Source: Photorhabdus luminescens subsp. luminescens
GTDB taxonomy: Bacteria; Pseudomonadota; Gammaproteobacteria; Enterobacterales; Enterobacteriaceae
Direction: 5' to 3'
DNA length: 64,000 bases
Assembly (NCBI RefSeq): GCF_001083805.1
Contig: NZ_JXSK01000007.1
Coordinates: forward strand, 186,001 to 250,000
Part shown: piece by piece, positions 41,969 to 52,537 of the stretch
Layout of the letters: each line of letters opens with the position of its first letter
Position numbering within the stretch: position 1 is the stretch's first letter
The notes under the pieces: generated by a model
Told to the model about the DNA's origin: nothing
What the model saw: only the letters and a program-made list of their open reading frames with translations
Databases searched by the model: none
Program-made: the position numbers and the translations under genes

Positions 41969-44565
41969 AAACCCTCCTTAATTGCGTCAGCAAAACTTTT
42001 ACGTTGTTCTTCACACAGCTCATTCCGATGCGATTCAAGGTAAATAGATTGCGTAGACTGCAAATTTTTTTCTGGTTCCAAACCAAAAACACAGCTTCGA
42101 CACCACTTTTGTAAATCATTATCAGAAAAATACATCACTAACTCTTCAACTAGAAAAATAACGAGCATCACTTCCCAGCTACACAACCAACCAATCATTT
42201 CACACAATAAAGCCCTTTCCCCTCCTTCAATCATTAAACTTTTAGCTGAAAATAATGCCCTTTTAGCTAATATTTCTAATAAACCCTTTAATGCTGTTGT
42301 GAATTGTGCAAAATCATAAATCACTTTAAGACCATAAAGACCAATAAACTGCCAGCGCCCTCTGCCACGCCATTCAGAATAAAGGTCACTAATATCTACC
42401 CCCAGATTTAATGCAGAAGCAACCGTACTAGCACCCGTCCCAATAAACTTAATGGTGTTGGTGGCAGCCATATTTTTTATGCCGTGCTTCACCATCGGCT
42501 CCACAATCTCCATTGCCGTACTCAATGTGCTTAAAAACGCGGCGGTCACCTGAGCGTGGCTCTTGGTATCCCCCTTACTCTCTTTGAATTGATTGGCATA
42601 CTCCAGTCCATTAAAAAACAAGACTAAACATTTAATCCGGGATTTTTTTAATACCGGCTCTCCTTCAGCACTTTGAGCAAATTCTTTAAACCTATCGTTA
42701 TAACTATTTCTCGTTTCAAGACGAGCCTCTGCTCCCGGTCTCTTAAGTCTTTCCAATACCTGTTGCCGAAACGCATTACCCTCCTTAAGCTGTGATATCG
42801 ACAAATCAACCGCCTGATCAAACGCCACCCCTGAAATCACCGAGAATAGCCCCTTACTCAGCATTTCATTGGTGCTATTCAGCACTTTGCCTAAACGGGT
42901 AAAATTAAAGAATCGGTCCCCCAGCGTCACCAGTCGCCGATCACTGTGCAACATCGCCCGGGCAAAGGTGCTGTTGGATTTGGGCGGCTTTTCCAGCGCT
43001 TCATTCGCTTTATCGTAGGCTTCAACCAGTTTTCCACTCAGCGTCGTCACCGTTTTCATAAACGCTGAGATGTCCGCCGGTTTTTCATTCCCCTTATTCA
43101 GCTTCATCTTCTGTAAAAACTCGTCCATCTCTTTCATGACTTCCGGGTTATTCAGCAATAATGAGCGCCAGACAATATTGTCCGGTGACAACGCGGAATA
43201 TTGATCGATTTGATCATCTAAAAAGGCACAGCCGGTTTCGGTTACATTCAGCGAAGCGATGGCATAATCCACCGCCTCGCGATAATTGAGGTTGTCCTCC
43301 AGTCGGGTGGAATGAAAATCCTGACAACAGGTGATAAACCCGCTCTGTTTTAACCAGCTCACTCTGAACTGGGCCAGTGGCTCCAGCTTTTTCGCCACTT
43401 CGGCACAAAGATCGGCATAACATTGGTTAAATGCCTGTCGTTTAGCCCGATTCAGCTCTGCCGCATATTTCTTCCAATCACGGGCAAAGGCTTGCTTATC
43501 CGATTCGATGGCGTGACGGATTGTATCCTCTCTGAGTTTGTCCCACTCCTGAACGGACAAACCCTCAGAAGCCGCCAAAATGGTATCCTTTTTTTTATCC
43601 GGCTTTTTGATATGTGTGGCGTGCATTTGACGCAACTGATTCTCCACCCCATTCAATGCACTGTCGGTCATAAACTCAATCGACAATTCATCCAGAAAGG
43701 TTTTATGCGCCCCAACAATATCATCACTCCAGCCCGCTAATTCATGCGCTATCCCGATCGGATCATGCAACGCGATTAACACCGGCGAGACCGGCTTGCC
43801 ATCATCTGCCAGCCCCCGCTTTTGCATCGCCCTGACTGTAATGTCCGCACACCCCGCCCGCGTTTTACTCCACGGATACAAGGTGCCCTGCGGTCTCACC
43901 GCATTGTGATAAACTTTGTAGTAGGGCGCCTCTTTCAGTGTCCCGCTGATACGCGCCGCTTTCGGATTACAGGGCAAAACATATTTACCTGAGTCATTGT
44001 CGCCCAGACAGTAATCGATGACGGTATTCAGGTTTTCTACCGTCGCCTGAGCAATCCCCACCCCTTCCGGCACCCCGCGCCACTGCCACGGTTTCACGCA
44101 CTGCATCCGCTTTTCCCGCGCTTCGCGGTTGTTGTGATAATACTCGATGGTCTCCCAGCTCCACGCTGAGGGCGTGAAAGCCAGCCAGGTCTCCTGATAC
44201 AAGGCGATATCTCTTAGCGCAATAAATTCCATATTGGCGCTCTGATGGGTCGGCGCATGACAATCTGCGGTTTTCTTGGGGAAGATACCAAAAGGGGCAT
44301 TCAGATTTTGCCACAGTGCGCCATCCTCGCTAACGCTCCAGGTATCCCAGCTCTCCCGTTCACCTAATCCGGCATTAACGTAATAGACATACAAAAACCC
44401 CTGCCGTAAGGCACGCAGCGCATAATGGTAGCCCGGCACCGTCGGCTCTGGCATTTCCGCCCACGCCGGCAAGGTTTCAGAAACGTTATCAGGCACCACG
44501 GTATAACGCACCGGCAGCAACGCCGGTCCGGTGGATTCACACATCCAACATAATGATCGATTCAT
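41965..44565 (-). CDS. VasX-like T6SS toxin (BTH_I2691-type), copy 2
   Basis: 866 residues, homologous to VasX1 over its whole length. N-terminal CWMCESTGPALLPVRYTVVP; conserved region around AHELAGWSDDIVGAHKTFLDELSIEFMTD. The most variable parts are residues ~340-385 and the hydrophobic C-terminus (LCSWEVMLVIFLVEELVMYF). Start 44565 is set by AGGAGAT and by the ATGA overlap with the DUF4123 adaptor gene. Membrane-permeabilising activity is expected from VasX; the cargo route is VgrG2 plus adaptor. The C-terminal FADAIKEGL is what survives as fossils in the downstream spacers. Confidence 0.9.
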   Translation of the reverse strand: MNRSLCWMCESTGPALLPVRYTVVPDNVSETLPAWAEMPEPTVPGYHYALRALRQGFLYVYYVNAGLGERESWDTWSVSEDGALWQNLNAPFGIFPKKTADCHAPTHQSANMEFIALRDIALYQETWLAFTPSAWSWETIEYYHNNREAREKRMQCVKPWQWRGVPEGVGIAQATVENLNTVIDYCLGDNDSGKYVLPCNPKAARISGTLKEAPYYKVYHNAVRPQGTLYPWSKTRAGCADITVRAMQKRGLADDGKPVSPVLIALHDPIGIAHELAGWSDDIVGAHKTFLDELSIEFMTDSALNGVENQLRQMHATHIKKPDKKKDTILAASEGLSVQEWDKLREDTIRHAIESDKQAFARDWKKYAAELNRAKRQAFNQCYADLCAEVAKKLEPLAQFRVSWLKQSGFITCCQDFHSTRLEDNLNYREAVDYAIASLNVTETGCAFLDDQIDQYSALSPDNIVWRSLLLNNPEVMKEMDEFLQKMKLNKGNEKPADISAFMKTVTTLSGKLVEAYDKANEALEKPPKSNSTFARAMLHSDRRLVTLGDRFFNFTRLGKVLNSTNEMLSKGLFSVISGVAFDQAVDLSISQLKEGNAFRQQVLERLKRPGAEARLETRNSYNDRFKEFAQSAEGEPVLKKSRIKCLVLFFNGLEYANQFKESKGDTKSHAQVTAAFLSTLSTAMEIVEPMVKHGIKNMAATNTIKFIGTGASTVASALNLGVDISDLYSEWRGRGRWQFIGLYGLKVIYDFAQFTTALKGLLEILAKRALFSAKSLMIEGGERALLCEMIGWLCSWEVMLVIFLVEELVMYFSDNDLQKWCRSCVFGLEPEKNLQSTQSIYLESHRNELCEEQRKSFADAIKEGL

Positions 44566-45593
44566 AACAAAATCTCCTGGTTCTCTGAGGGAATAATGGC
44601 AGGATTGAGATAGCCGCACTCACGAGCCAGTGCCGACCACGCTTCTACTGTCAGTCCGGCGGTCCGCTCGACATAACCGCCAGCGCTCTCGCCGCCTTCA
44701 TTGGATAACAGCGACTGTATTCGGGGGTGTAAATCAATCTCCGGGTGATATAGCAAGCCGTGCAATGCGCAGGTTTCCAGCTCCAGAGCATCATTAAAGG
44801 CATAGCGTTCAGTTACCCGGCGCAGCAAGGCCAGCATAATATGCAGAGATTCCAGCTCCGTCCGGCGTAACTGATTACGGTGTGCCTGACGATATTGTCG
44901 CAATGCCCGGTTCATCGGCCCCGACCAGACCATTTCTGCCACCTGTGCCGCTGTCAATGACAATGAAAAGGTGTACAGTTCCTTCGCAGACTGAGCATTG
45001 TCCCGGTGCAGTAACCGGCCGTCGCCGTCAATCAGATACCAGTCGGTTAACGGCCCCAACAAACGCGAGCGTTGCCAGCTATCCAGCAACGGCCATATAG
45101 CATGATTCACCGTCGGATCGTAAAAACGCAGCACGATTTGCCGTACAGGTGACAATGTTTGTACCGCAATCATCCCGATATGGTGCGCAATCGCGGCGGC
45201 CAAGCTGGCACTAAACAACCAGCCACACACCATTCGCCCACGTCCGGCAATCAACTCCGCCGGTTCGGCTTCCTGCAACGCCTGCGTGACGCTCAGCGCC
45301 AGCAGTTCAGCATCCTCCGACTGATTGATATCCAGTGATATCAGCCAAGGGGAATAGCGGGATTCGAAACGATGATGTTTTATCTGCGTCGGTATTGCCG
45401 CCGGCTGATGATTCAGGATGGCCGCCGGTAATCGTTCTTCCTGTCGGTCATTGAGAAAAACCGCCGGGTCAACCAGCAACCATCCTCGTCCATTGTGCCG
45501 GGTAAACACCGTATGCAATTCAGCCAACAGACGGGTTCTCTGCCTGTCTATAACATCAAGAGAAAAGTCATAATCAATTTGAGTCTGGGTCAT
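44562..45593 (-). CDS. DUF4123 effector-loading adaptor
   Basis: 343 residues. DUF4123 pattern with LLAELHTVFTRHNGRGWLLVDPAVF near the N-terminus and SPWLISLDINQSEDAELLAL and LRFYDPTVNHAIWPLLDSWQRSRLLGPLTDWYLID, the R-F-Y-D-P core of the family. These cytoplasmic chaperones (VasW/Tap type) load an effector on the VgrG tip without being secreted. ATG 45593 follows GAGGAAG and lies 10 bp after vgrG2; the stop overlaps VasX2. The order VgrG-adaptor-VasX-immunity mirrors vgrG-vasW-vasX-tsiV2 of Vibrio cholerae. Cassette 1 lacks such a gene. Confidence 0.9.
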   Translation of the reverse strand: MTQTQIDYDFSLDVIDRQRTRLLAELHTVFTRHNGRGWLLVDPAVFLNDRQEERLPAAILNHQPAAIPTQIKHHRFESRYSPWLISLDINQSEDAELLALSVTQALQEAEPAELIAGRGRMVCGWLFSASLAAAIAHHIGMIAVQTLSPVRQIVLRFYDPTVNHAIWPLLDSWQRSRLLGPLTDWYLIDGDGRLLHRDNAQSAKELYTFSLSLTAAQVAEMVWSGPMNRALRQYRQAHRNQLRRTELESLHIMLALLRRVTERYAFNDALELETCALHGLLYHPEIDLHPRIQSLLSNEGGESAGGYVERTAGLTVEAWSALARECGYLNPAIIPSENQEILL

Positions 45594-45603
45594 CAGATCT
45601 TCC

Positions 45604-48063
45604 TCATTCCATCGTACTATCGTGAGCACTTGCCACATGCTCTGCCGTTGACGCACAACGCTCAGGCAAAGTCAGGTTTGAACTCTGACTCACCGGGCCG
45701 TTTTTCTGCAAAATGTCACACTGGAATCGGGCATTTTTCGGACCGGCAAAGGAAATATGCCCGTCTTTCAGAGAGATATAAGCCCCGCCGCATTCCAGAC
45801 GCAGTTCCGTTTTCGCCGAGACGGTCACGCAATCCTGCTGACTTGCCAGCGTCAGCGCCTGTTGCGCCAACACATCCACCGCGTCAGTCTGTGCCTGAAT
45901 CTCTACCCGGCCGGAAGCCGCCAGCAGTTTTAGGCCCAACGTTCGGGTGAACAAACTCAGCCCGTTCCCCACCGCCAGCCGGAATTTCTTCATGATGCTC
46001 ATATCCGCATCACAGCCGACGGTGGTTATCAGGTTCTCCCCGGCGGAAAGCTGCAAATTGCCCGGCGTCACCTGAGCAATGCCTGAGGGCGCAGAAAGTA
46101 AGAGCGCCCGCTGTTGCAGCGCTTTAAGAGTGTCATTCATAAAGGCGGCCTGCGTTTCAATATCAGCCAGTTCCGCTTTCGCCGCCTCAGCGGCATGACG
46201 CAACCCCGCCGCGGTCTGAAACGCCGCCTCCAGTTCAGCCAGCGCCCGCTGCATATCCAATTGCTGGCCCGACGCTTTAATCTGCTGATCGGCGCTGATA
46301 AACAGCCCCTTCCCGGCCCGGATCGCTCCCCAGTCGTCGGTGCGCAACTCAAACCCTTCGCCGCGCTTGTTGGGATGCGGGCGCTGTCCGTCCACCAGAT
46401 GGCCCAGATTGAGCTGGCTTTTCCCGCCGTATTCGGTACTCAGTTTGATGTGCTCTTTTCCGCGATCGTCGTCCATCCGCAGTTTGTTGTTAGCCGGGGT
46501 GCGCAGCACGTTGCGTCTGTAGTTGTAGAGCGTCACGTGGTCTTCATGCCGGGAATCATGCAACGCATGGGCGATGTAGGGCCGGTCCGGGTTACCCTGC
46601 TCAAACGCGATCGCCACTTCCGTTCCCGGGATCAGCGGCCAGTGAAAACCGTGAGTTTTACCGGCATACGGCCGGGCTAAACGCACCCACAGGCTTTCGC
46701 CCCCCAACGGCCATTCATCCAAATCAAAATCAAATTTGACGCGGTAGCGCCCCGTGATGTCGATATGGCCGTAGATGTCATTCGGCCAGTCGCTGGTCAC
46801 CCGCGCCGGAACCGTCCCGGCAATCACCGGCCGTTCCCTCAGCACCGGCCGGTAGCTCAGGATTTCGCTGTAAGGCATGCCGCTAAAACTAACCAGATAG
46901 TTGCTGTCACGCCGGGCGCTGCTGCGCATGGCGACAATCAATACCCCCGCTTTTCCCACCGCCGCCGGTCTCTCCCCTTCCAGCTCCAGCACTAAACCGG
47001 GAACCAACATCGGGGAGGAACTTTTGCCGCTGATCAGGCGCTGCCGGTACAGGTCGCGCTCGTGATGCAAACGGGCGTAGAATCCCGCCGTTTCCGGCGC
47101 CGGTTGGATCTGTTCTCCCTTCTCAAGAAAGTTATCGCCATAACGGTAAATTTCACCAACTACGGTGGTATCCCGATCCCGGCCGACCTGATATTGCAGG
47201 TCATTGCCCGCTTCCCGGTAGTTGTAGTCCCGCACCTTCACCTTTTGCGTCACCACCTGATGCTCAACGTGCAAATCCCACACCGAATCATGGTCGTTGT
47301 GATTCATGCCCGCCGGGTCACGTAACGGTAACTTCACGTCGTACTGATAATTGCGCTGGTTATCCCCAAACCGCACCACTTCGATCCCCAGACGGCCGTC
47401 CATTTCGAAGCGATACCAGATCCCCACCTCCGCCAGAATGCGCTGGATAAAATCCAGATCGCTCTCCTGCCACTGCACTACCAATTCCCGCTTTGGGTAA
47501 TCCCGCGCCAGCGTGAACAGAAAATCCTGCCCGCGAAATTCGTGTCGTTCACGCAGGATCTTTTCCACGATTTCCGGGACTGACTGATTCTGGTAAATCC
47601 CGCTGCGTCGGGTATGGCGCAGCAACGCCAGATAGGGTTCCAGACAGACCTGATAGCGTGTTTCATCCGCCGAGGCGGCCAGCCGGTTAAACCGGGTGAT
47701 GACGCCGTGTACTTTACGCGCCTGTTCCGGGTTTTCCGGCGCCTGTAAGATAAACGCGGCCGGTTTGTTCAACATCGCCGCCGGGTCGATATCCCGGGTC
47801 GGGCTGGTGAAATCAATGGTGTAGCAATACGGGGCGCACAGGCGCTCTTCCCCGGTGAAGCTGAACACCTCCAGTTCGGCATTGCAGCGCCGGATTTCAA
47901 GCCGGTAGCGGGCATGGCCCGGCAACACGGGTTTACTCGCCTGGAGCTGGCGGGCGCGCAGCATTTTTCTGTCCATCAATGGTTTTCCTCCGATATCAGA
48001 TAAAACGGTCGGTTCACTCAGCGAAAAGGGCGCCCCACTTTTTAATAAAGTGCCTGTCGTCAT
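45604..48063 (-). CDS. vgrG2: VgrG spike protein (VgrG2)
   Basis: 819 residues. Same gp27/gp5-like body as VgrG1 with only scattered substitutions up to about residue 601. The beta-helix region then changes abruptly (QRALAELEAAFQTAAGLRHAAEAAKAEL...). It ends after KNARFQCDILQKNG with a short Ser-rich tail and has no transthyretin-like extension. The exchange of the C-terminal part fits adaptor-dependent loading of VasX2. The alternative start ATG 47976 (GGAGG ten bases upstream) again looks better than 48063. No PAAR gene lies nearby. Confidence 0.93.
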   Translation of the reverse strand: MTTGTLLKSGAPFSLSEPTVLSDIGGKPLMDRKMLRARQLQASKPVLPGHARYRLEIRRCNAELEVFSFTGEERLCAPYCYTIDFTSPTRDIDPAAMLNKPAAFILQAPENPEQARKVHGVITRFNRLAASADETRYQVCLEPYLALLRHTRRSGIYQNQSVPEIVEKILRERHEFRGQDFLFTLARDYPKRELVVQWQESDLDFIQRILAEVGIWYRFEMDGRLGIEVVRFGDNQRNYQYDVKLPLRDPAGMNHNDHDSVWDLHVEHQVVTQKVKVRDYNYREAGNDLQYQVGRDRDTTVVGEIYRYGDNFLEKGEQIQPAPETAGFYARLHHERDLYRQRLISGKSSSPMLVPGLVLELEGERPAAVGKAGVLIVAMRSSARRDSNYLVSFSGMPYSEILSYRPVLRERPVIAGTVPARVTSDWPNDIYGHIDITGRYRVKFDFDLDEWPLGGESLWVRLARPYAGKTHGFHWPLIPGTEVAIAFEQGNPDRPYIAHALHDSRHEDHVTLYNYRRNVLRTPANNKLRMDDDRGKEHIKLSTEYGGKSQLNLGHLVDGQRPHPNKRGEGFELRTDDWGAIRAGKGLFISADQQIKASGQQLDMQRALAELEAAFQTAAGLRHAAEAAKAELADIETQAAFMNDTLKALQQRALLLSAPSGIAQVTPGNLQLSAGENLITTVGCDADMSIMKKFRLAVGNGLSLFTRTLGLKLLAASGRVEIQAQTDAVDVLAQQALTLASQQDCVTVSAKTELRLECGGAYISLKDGHISFAGPKNARFQCDILQKNGPVSQSSNLTLPERCASTAEHVASAHDSTME

Positions 48064-48089
48064 AAGCGGTTATGTCAATTCAACTCCCG

Positions 48090-48645
48090 AAAATCCAACC
48101 GAATAGAATATATTCCCGGTTGTTAACCCTGATAAATGCGGGGAACAGTCAATCGATGCCGGTATTGCTTAATTGCGAGCTGACCGGAATAAAAATAATC
48201 GCGAAGGCCGGTGACAGGCCCCCGAATTAATAGTTCCATTAACTTGATATACAGTCACCGAATAATCCTTATCCTCCCTGCGGGTGCATATTAAAATCAA
48301 GTCTTTTTTTATCAAATAGCACAATATGTTTAATATCAACTGCGAAACTCACTCTATTTAAACCAATTCTAAACAGGATTTAATTTGTTGATATAAAAAG
48401 GTTGCATTGATTTAAATAATATAAACCCCATTCACCCTTCTGATATTCATCTCTTTCAAAATTATCGAAATAAAATATATTTTTATATCATTTTCAACAG
48501 ATTAATCAATATTCAAATACAATTAAGGCATTATCACACTCTCCGCCTTATGGTTAATATTCATTATCATCAATACGTTACCAATGCGTAAAAAAGAATA
48601 ATTCTCAGTTATATTCTGCGAATGAGAATAGATTGCATTATTTAG
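48090..48645 (-). repeat. Shared T6SS leader, copy 3 (upstream of vgrG2)
   Basis: Third copy of the leader preceding hcp and vgrG1. It carries the mini-ORF in shortened form and the ATTCTCA / TGAGAAT repeat near 48602-48630, and runs directly into a truncated two-TM gene. No other gene is seen in 48064-48522. Confidence 0.75.
48269..48352 (-). pseudogene. Leader mini-ORF, copy 3 (shortened)
   Basis: Reads SFAVDIKHIVLFDKKRLDFN after a GTG in place of the ATG, then stops early (HPQGG, stop) through a single-base shift relative to copy 2. This indicates decay, or that the longer peptide is not required. Confidence 0.3.
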
Positions 48646-48921
48646 CATAACTCTATCAATATATTGTCGCTCTTGATGCCAAAAATGATATATCTCCAAC
48701 CGATCACCAAAGAGGTATAACCGCAGCCCAAATGCAGCCAGCCATATTAGCCCCACCACACCAAAAATTATCCGCCATTGTCGCGGCCTGATGTATCCAG
48801 ACCAGAACACATAGCAAGTCATACCGATGCAGATAATCAGCACGCCTGAAACCAGCCAATGCCATAATACAGGAGAGATAGTCTCCTGCTGAATTGCGAT
48901 GACGGCGTTATTCCAGCCCAT
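48523..48921 (-). pseudogene. Truncated two-TM T6SS gene, fragment 2
   Basis: 132 codons: the first ~90 match the 383-residue protein at 26595-27746 (SPVLWHWLVSGVLIICIGMTCYVFW, VVGLIWLAAFGLRLYLFG, QERQYID). The frame then runs into leader sequence and ends in unrelated residues. Both membrane segments are kept. The break point differs from that of fragment 1, so the two truncations were independent or later reshaped. Confidence 0.85.
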
Positions 48922-49115
48922 ACTTTTACCTTTATAGAAACTCTTTGAAATAACTTAACAACTACATAGAGAGAACGATATTTTATGACACAGAATAAAA
49001 TACCATTGACTCTACGTTGCTTAATTTTCTTTTTTAAGAATAATTCTCATTACTTTCCAATTAAATTAAATCGGCTCAAGCGCGTTTTAATAATATTATA
49101 CAAAGAAAATAATCT

Positions 49116-49580
49116 TTATTTCATGGGATTATCGACTGCCAGTAAATCGATCAATCGCCCACTTGAATCTGGTTGAACGGTAATATTTTTATATCGCCAA
49201 TGTCCCGCATGCTTATTTGCATCCACATGCACTGTACCACCAGACCGATTTCCTTTTATAGGAATGTCCAATTCCGCTTCTCTCTCGTTAATACTGCCAG
49301 AAACAAACCAGCCTGCTTCTATTGGTTGGCCTAAAATATTTTTCACAACAGGATTCCCTTGTGCCAGCGATAAAGCTTTTTTATATGGCTCCGAAGCTTT
49401 CATTACGCCTATGACAATCGTAAATGCACCTACGATGAAAACAGGAATAAAGCAGACGATCATCAATTTCCATTTACGTGCCAACCAATTGCGTTTTTCA
49501 GGAATAAAAGGCATCCCCGTCGTTGCTTCGTTATCCGATAAATTCCACTCTTTTTTTATCGTTACATTTTTTGCTTTCAT
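49116..49580 (-). CDS. Coa1-like single-TM protein in T6SS locus, copy 2
   Basis: 154 residues, paralogous and equal in length to 27936-28400. One membrane segment (about residues 36-60, WKLMIVCFIPVFIVGAFTIVIGVM), then ILGQPIEAGWFVSGSINERE and GTVHVDANKHAGHWRYKNITV. Many changes are conservative, so it appears to be under constraint. It lies between clpV and a truncated two-TM gene, the position equivalent to that of copy 1. The function in secretion is unknown. Confidence 0.75.
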   Translation of the reverse strand: MKAKNVTIKKEWNLSDNEATTGMPFIPEKRNWLARKWKLMIVCFIPVFIVGAFTIVIGVMKASEPYKKALSLAQGNPVVKNILGQPIEAGWFVSGSINEREAELDIPIKGNRSGGTVHVDANKHAGHWRYKNITVQPDSSGRLIDLLAVDNPMK

Positions 49581-49699
49581 ATCTTTAATACCTTTTCATT
49601 AGGGCGAAATGCCACGTTATCTTATGTTCGAACTTCTTATTCCATCAGATATAGGGCAGAACCCTATGCACAGTTTCGTACAATTCATTGAACCATTAT

Positions 49700-52378
49700 T
49701 TATTTTTCCTCGATATCCAATGAAGCGACCAGTTTAGTATCAATAAAAGCCAGGGTAATACCCTCTTCTTCGTCGAAACCCAACGTCACGCCAGCAGGTT
49801 TATTGTGATGGGCCAGACGCTCCAGCAGTGCCTGTGATAACACCGGTAAAATTTGCTGGTTGAGCAGGCTGTCGATATTACGCGCTCCACTGTCCGGCAA
49901 CAGACAAGCATTCACTAAGGTGTCGCAAAGGCTGCTTTCTACCGTGCAAGTCAGGCCGTAATGGCGATGAAGACGTCGAATCACTTGCTCCAGTTTGATT
50001 TCAACAATGCGTCTGAGCGCATCAGCCTGTAACGGGCGGTAAATCACGGTCTGAAAGCGAGCCAACAAAGCCGGCTGGAAGTGATCACGCAGCATCGGAT
50101 GTAACAGCTCATGCAACATAGCATTCGGAGCATCAGGTTGTTGCGCCAATAGCGCCATCAGTTGATCACTGCCCAGATTTGAGGTCATTAAGATTACAGT
50201 ATGGCGAAAATCGATTTCACGCCCTTCACCATCGCGCATAAAGCCACGATCAAATACCTGATAGAACAGGTTAATGACGTCACGATGGGCTTTTTCCACT
50301 TCATCCAGCAGCACTACACTATAAGGACGTTTGCGTACCGCTTCCGTTAAGATCCCTCCCTGACCATATCCGACATAACCCGGTGGTGAACCTTTAAGCT
50401 GAGAAACGGTATGCGGCTCCTGATATTCCGATAGGTTGATAGTGATCAGAGAACGCGCTCCGCCAAACAGGTTATCCGCCAATACCAGCGCGGTTTCGGT
50501 TTTCCCTACCCCACTCGGCCCAACTAACAGGAATACGCCCAATGGCCCCTGTTCCGGCGTTAATCCGGTTTTAGCGGCACGTAAACGCTGGGCGATTTCC
50601 CGTAACGCTGCCTCTTGACCAATAACCCGCGCCCCCAAATGCTGCTCCAAATGCAACAAACCGGTCTGTTCGTCTTTCAGCAAGCTACTTAATGGAACGC
50701 CGGTCCAATCAGCAATCACCGTTGCTACAGAACGCACATCAACGTCCGACGATAATAACGGCTGCCCTTGTTGCAGTATCGCCAGTTGCTGTTGCAACAG
50801 GGCTATATCATCCTGTCGGCTGATATCCTGCCGGGCATCGAGCAACTGTTGCGTGAGCTGTTTTTCCTGTTGATACTGTTTATCCCGCTGTTGTTGCTGT
50901 AGACACAGTTCATGGCGCTGCATGTCAATTTGTGCCAAACGGTCTGAATGATGGCATTGCCCCAAGGCGATATCTTCCAGTATCGCTTGTTGCTCTATCT
51001 CTAGCGCGGTCAATTGGGATTGAAGCTGCGTCAACGCCTCCGGTACCGTGTCCAGACTCATCCTTACGCGTGCGCTGGCGGTATCCAGCAGGTCTACCGC
51101 TTTATCTGGAAGCTGTCGCCCAGTCAGGTAACGGCGAGATAAAGTGACAGCAGCTTTCACCGCATCTTCCTGAATATGTACACCATGATAACGGGCGTAT
51201 CGCGCTTTCAATCCACGCAGCATCAAGCAAGCTGTTTCATCGTCCGGTTCATCGACTTTAATCGTCTGGAAGCGTCGTTCCAATGCAGCATCCCGTTCAA
51301 AATACTGTTTGTATTCCGACCAGGTAGTGGCGGCAATCGTGCGTAATTCTCCCCGCGCCAAAGCGGGTTTTAGCAGGTTAGCAGCATCAGCGCCCCCCGC
51401 CTGATTACCTGTACCAATCAGCGTGTGCGCTTCATCAATAAATAGCAGAATGGGGGTAGGTGACTGTTGTACCGCTTCAATGACGTTTTTCAGTCGCTGT
51501 TCAAATTCGCCTTTTACCCCCGCCCCTGCTTGCAACAAGCCCAGATCCAACATCCGCACGCTGACGGTTTTTAGGCTGTCAGGGACATTGCCTTCAACAA
51601 TACGCAGCGCCAATCCTTCCACCAGCGCGGTTTTCCCTACTCCCGGTTCCCCCACCAGAATCGGGTTGTTTTTACGCCGACGCGATAGGATGTCGATCAT
51701 CTGGCGGATTTCGCTGTCGCGACCAAATACCGGATCAATAACCCCCTCAGCGGCTCTGGCTGTAATATCCAGCGTGAATTTGTCTAATACGTTCTGCAAG
51801 ACAGATGATAATGGTTGGGGATTAAGCGCATATTTATCGGTGTCGCTATCCTCAATTTCAGCGATTGATCCATTCGCCGTCAGACTCGTCGCTACTTGTA
51901 TCTCCGGGCGCTCGTCCGATTGTTGATCCAGCAATGGGCGCAAACGTTGTAGTTGCGTCACATTCAGGTTGAGTAACGGCCAGGTATGATGGGTACGCAA
52001 CCAAGCCGGTTGGCCGCGCAGTACCTGCAAAAGATGCACCGAGCGAATAGATTCATTACCCTCTTCCAGAGAAGCGACACACCAGGCAACCTGTAGCAAA
52101 CTACACAGGTCGCTCGATAAGCGTGGGCGTTGATTAATGCTATGCGGCAAACGGTTAATCGTCGTCAGCAACGATTGCCACAACGCATCCATATCCCACT
52201 CATAACGTCGAGCAACCACCGTAATATCGCCTTCGCCGCCTTCAAGCAGCTTGAGCAACCAGTGTTCCACAGTGATTTCAGCATGTGCCCGTGTCTGGCA
52301 AAATGCAGCGGCAGCTTCCAATGCCTGCGCGCAATAAGAGTTTAAGCGGCACAATAGTGCAGTACATATGGTATCCAT
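49700..52378 (-). CDS. clpV: T6SS AAA+ ATPase ClpV (TssH)
   Basis: 892 residues. Clp N-domain (about 1-150), first AAA+ domain with Walker [14 protein letters not shown] (~243-255) and Walker [10 protein letters not shown], a coiled middle domain rich in Gln (about 430-540), and second AAA+ domain with [12 protein letters not shown] (~630) and [11 protein letters not shown]. ClpV disassembles contracted TssB/TssC sheath by recognising the TssC N-terminus. It is intact and in frame. Without TssB its substrate would not form. It is 160 bp behind the OmpA-like gene. Confidence 0.95.
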   Translation of the reverse strand: MDTICTALLCRLNSYCAQALEAAAAFCQTRAHAEITVEHWLLKLLEGGEGDITVVARRYEWDMDALWQSLLTTINRLPHSINQRPRLSSDLCSLLQVAWCVASLEEGNESIRSVHLLQVLRGQPAWLRTHHTWPLLNLNVTQLQRLRPLLDQQSDERPEIQVATSLTANGSIAEIEDSDTDKYALNPQPLSSVLQNVLDKFTLDITARAAEGVIDPVFGRDSEIRQMIDILSRRRKNNPILVGEPGVGKTALVEGLALRIVEGNVPDSLKTVSVRMLDLGLLQAGAGVKGEFEQRLKNVIEAVQQSPTPILLFIDEAHTLIGTGNQAGGADAANLLKPALARGELRTIAATTWSEYKQYFERDAALERRFQTIKVDEPDDETACLMLRGLKARYARYHGVHIQEDAVKAAVTLSRRYLTGRQLPDKAVDLLDTASARVRMSLDTVPEALTQLQSQLTALEIEQQAILEDIALGQCHHSDRLAQIDMQRHELCLQQQQRDKQYQQEKQLTQQLLDARQDISRQDDIALLQQQLAILQQGQPLLSSDVDVRSVATVIADWTGVPLSSLLKDEQTGLLHLEQHLGARVIGQEAALREIAQRLRAAKTGLTPEQGPLGVFLLVGPSGVGKTETALVLADNLFGGARSLITINLSEYQEPHTVSQLKGSPPGYVGYGQGGILTEAVRKRPYSVVLLDEVEKAHRDVINLFYQVFDRGFMRDGEGREIDFRHTVILMTSNLGSDQLMALLAQQPDAPNAMLHELLHPMLRDHFQPALLARFQTVIYRPLQADALRRIVEIKLEQVIRRLHRHYGLTCTVESSLCDTLVNACLLPDSGARNIDSLLNQQILPVLSQALLERLAHHNKPAGVTLGFDEEEGITLAFIDTKLVASLDIEEK

Positions 52379-52537
52379 ATTAAAGTCCCAGTTGTCATTA
52401 AGAGGTTAGGCGGTATTCAACAAATGCCCCTATTCTCAGGTAAAAATTTATCTGTCTGGCGAGGTTTTCCTAGCCAGTTTTACGTTTACTTCATCCGCTG
52501 AATTAAAAGCGTTGCCATATCCGCGCATGGCAGCCTG

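Noticed and set aside
46114-46680. 188-codon plus-strand ORF opposite vgrG2
   Set aside because: It is the antisense frame of a well-supported vgrG; a partial equivalent appears opposite vgrG1 only because the genes are duplicates.
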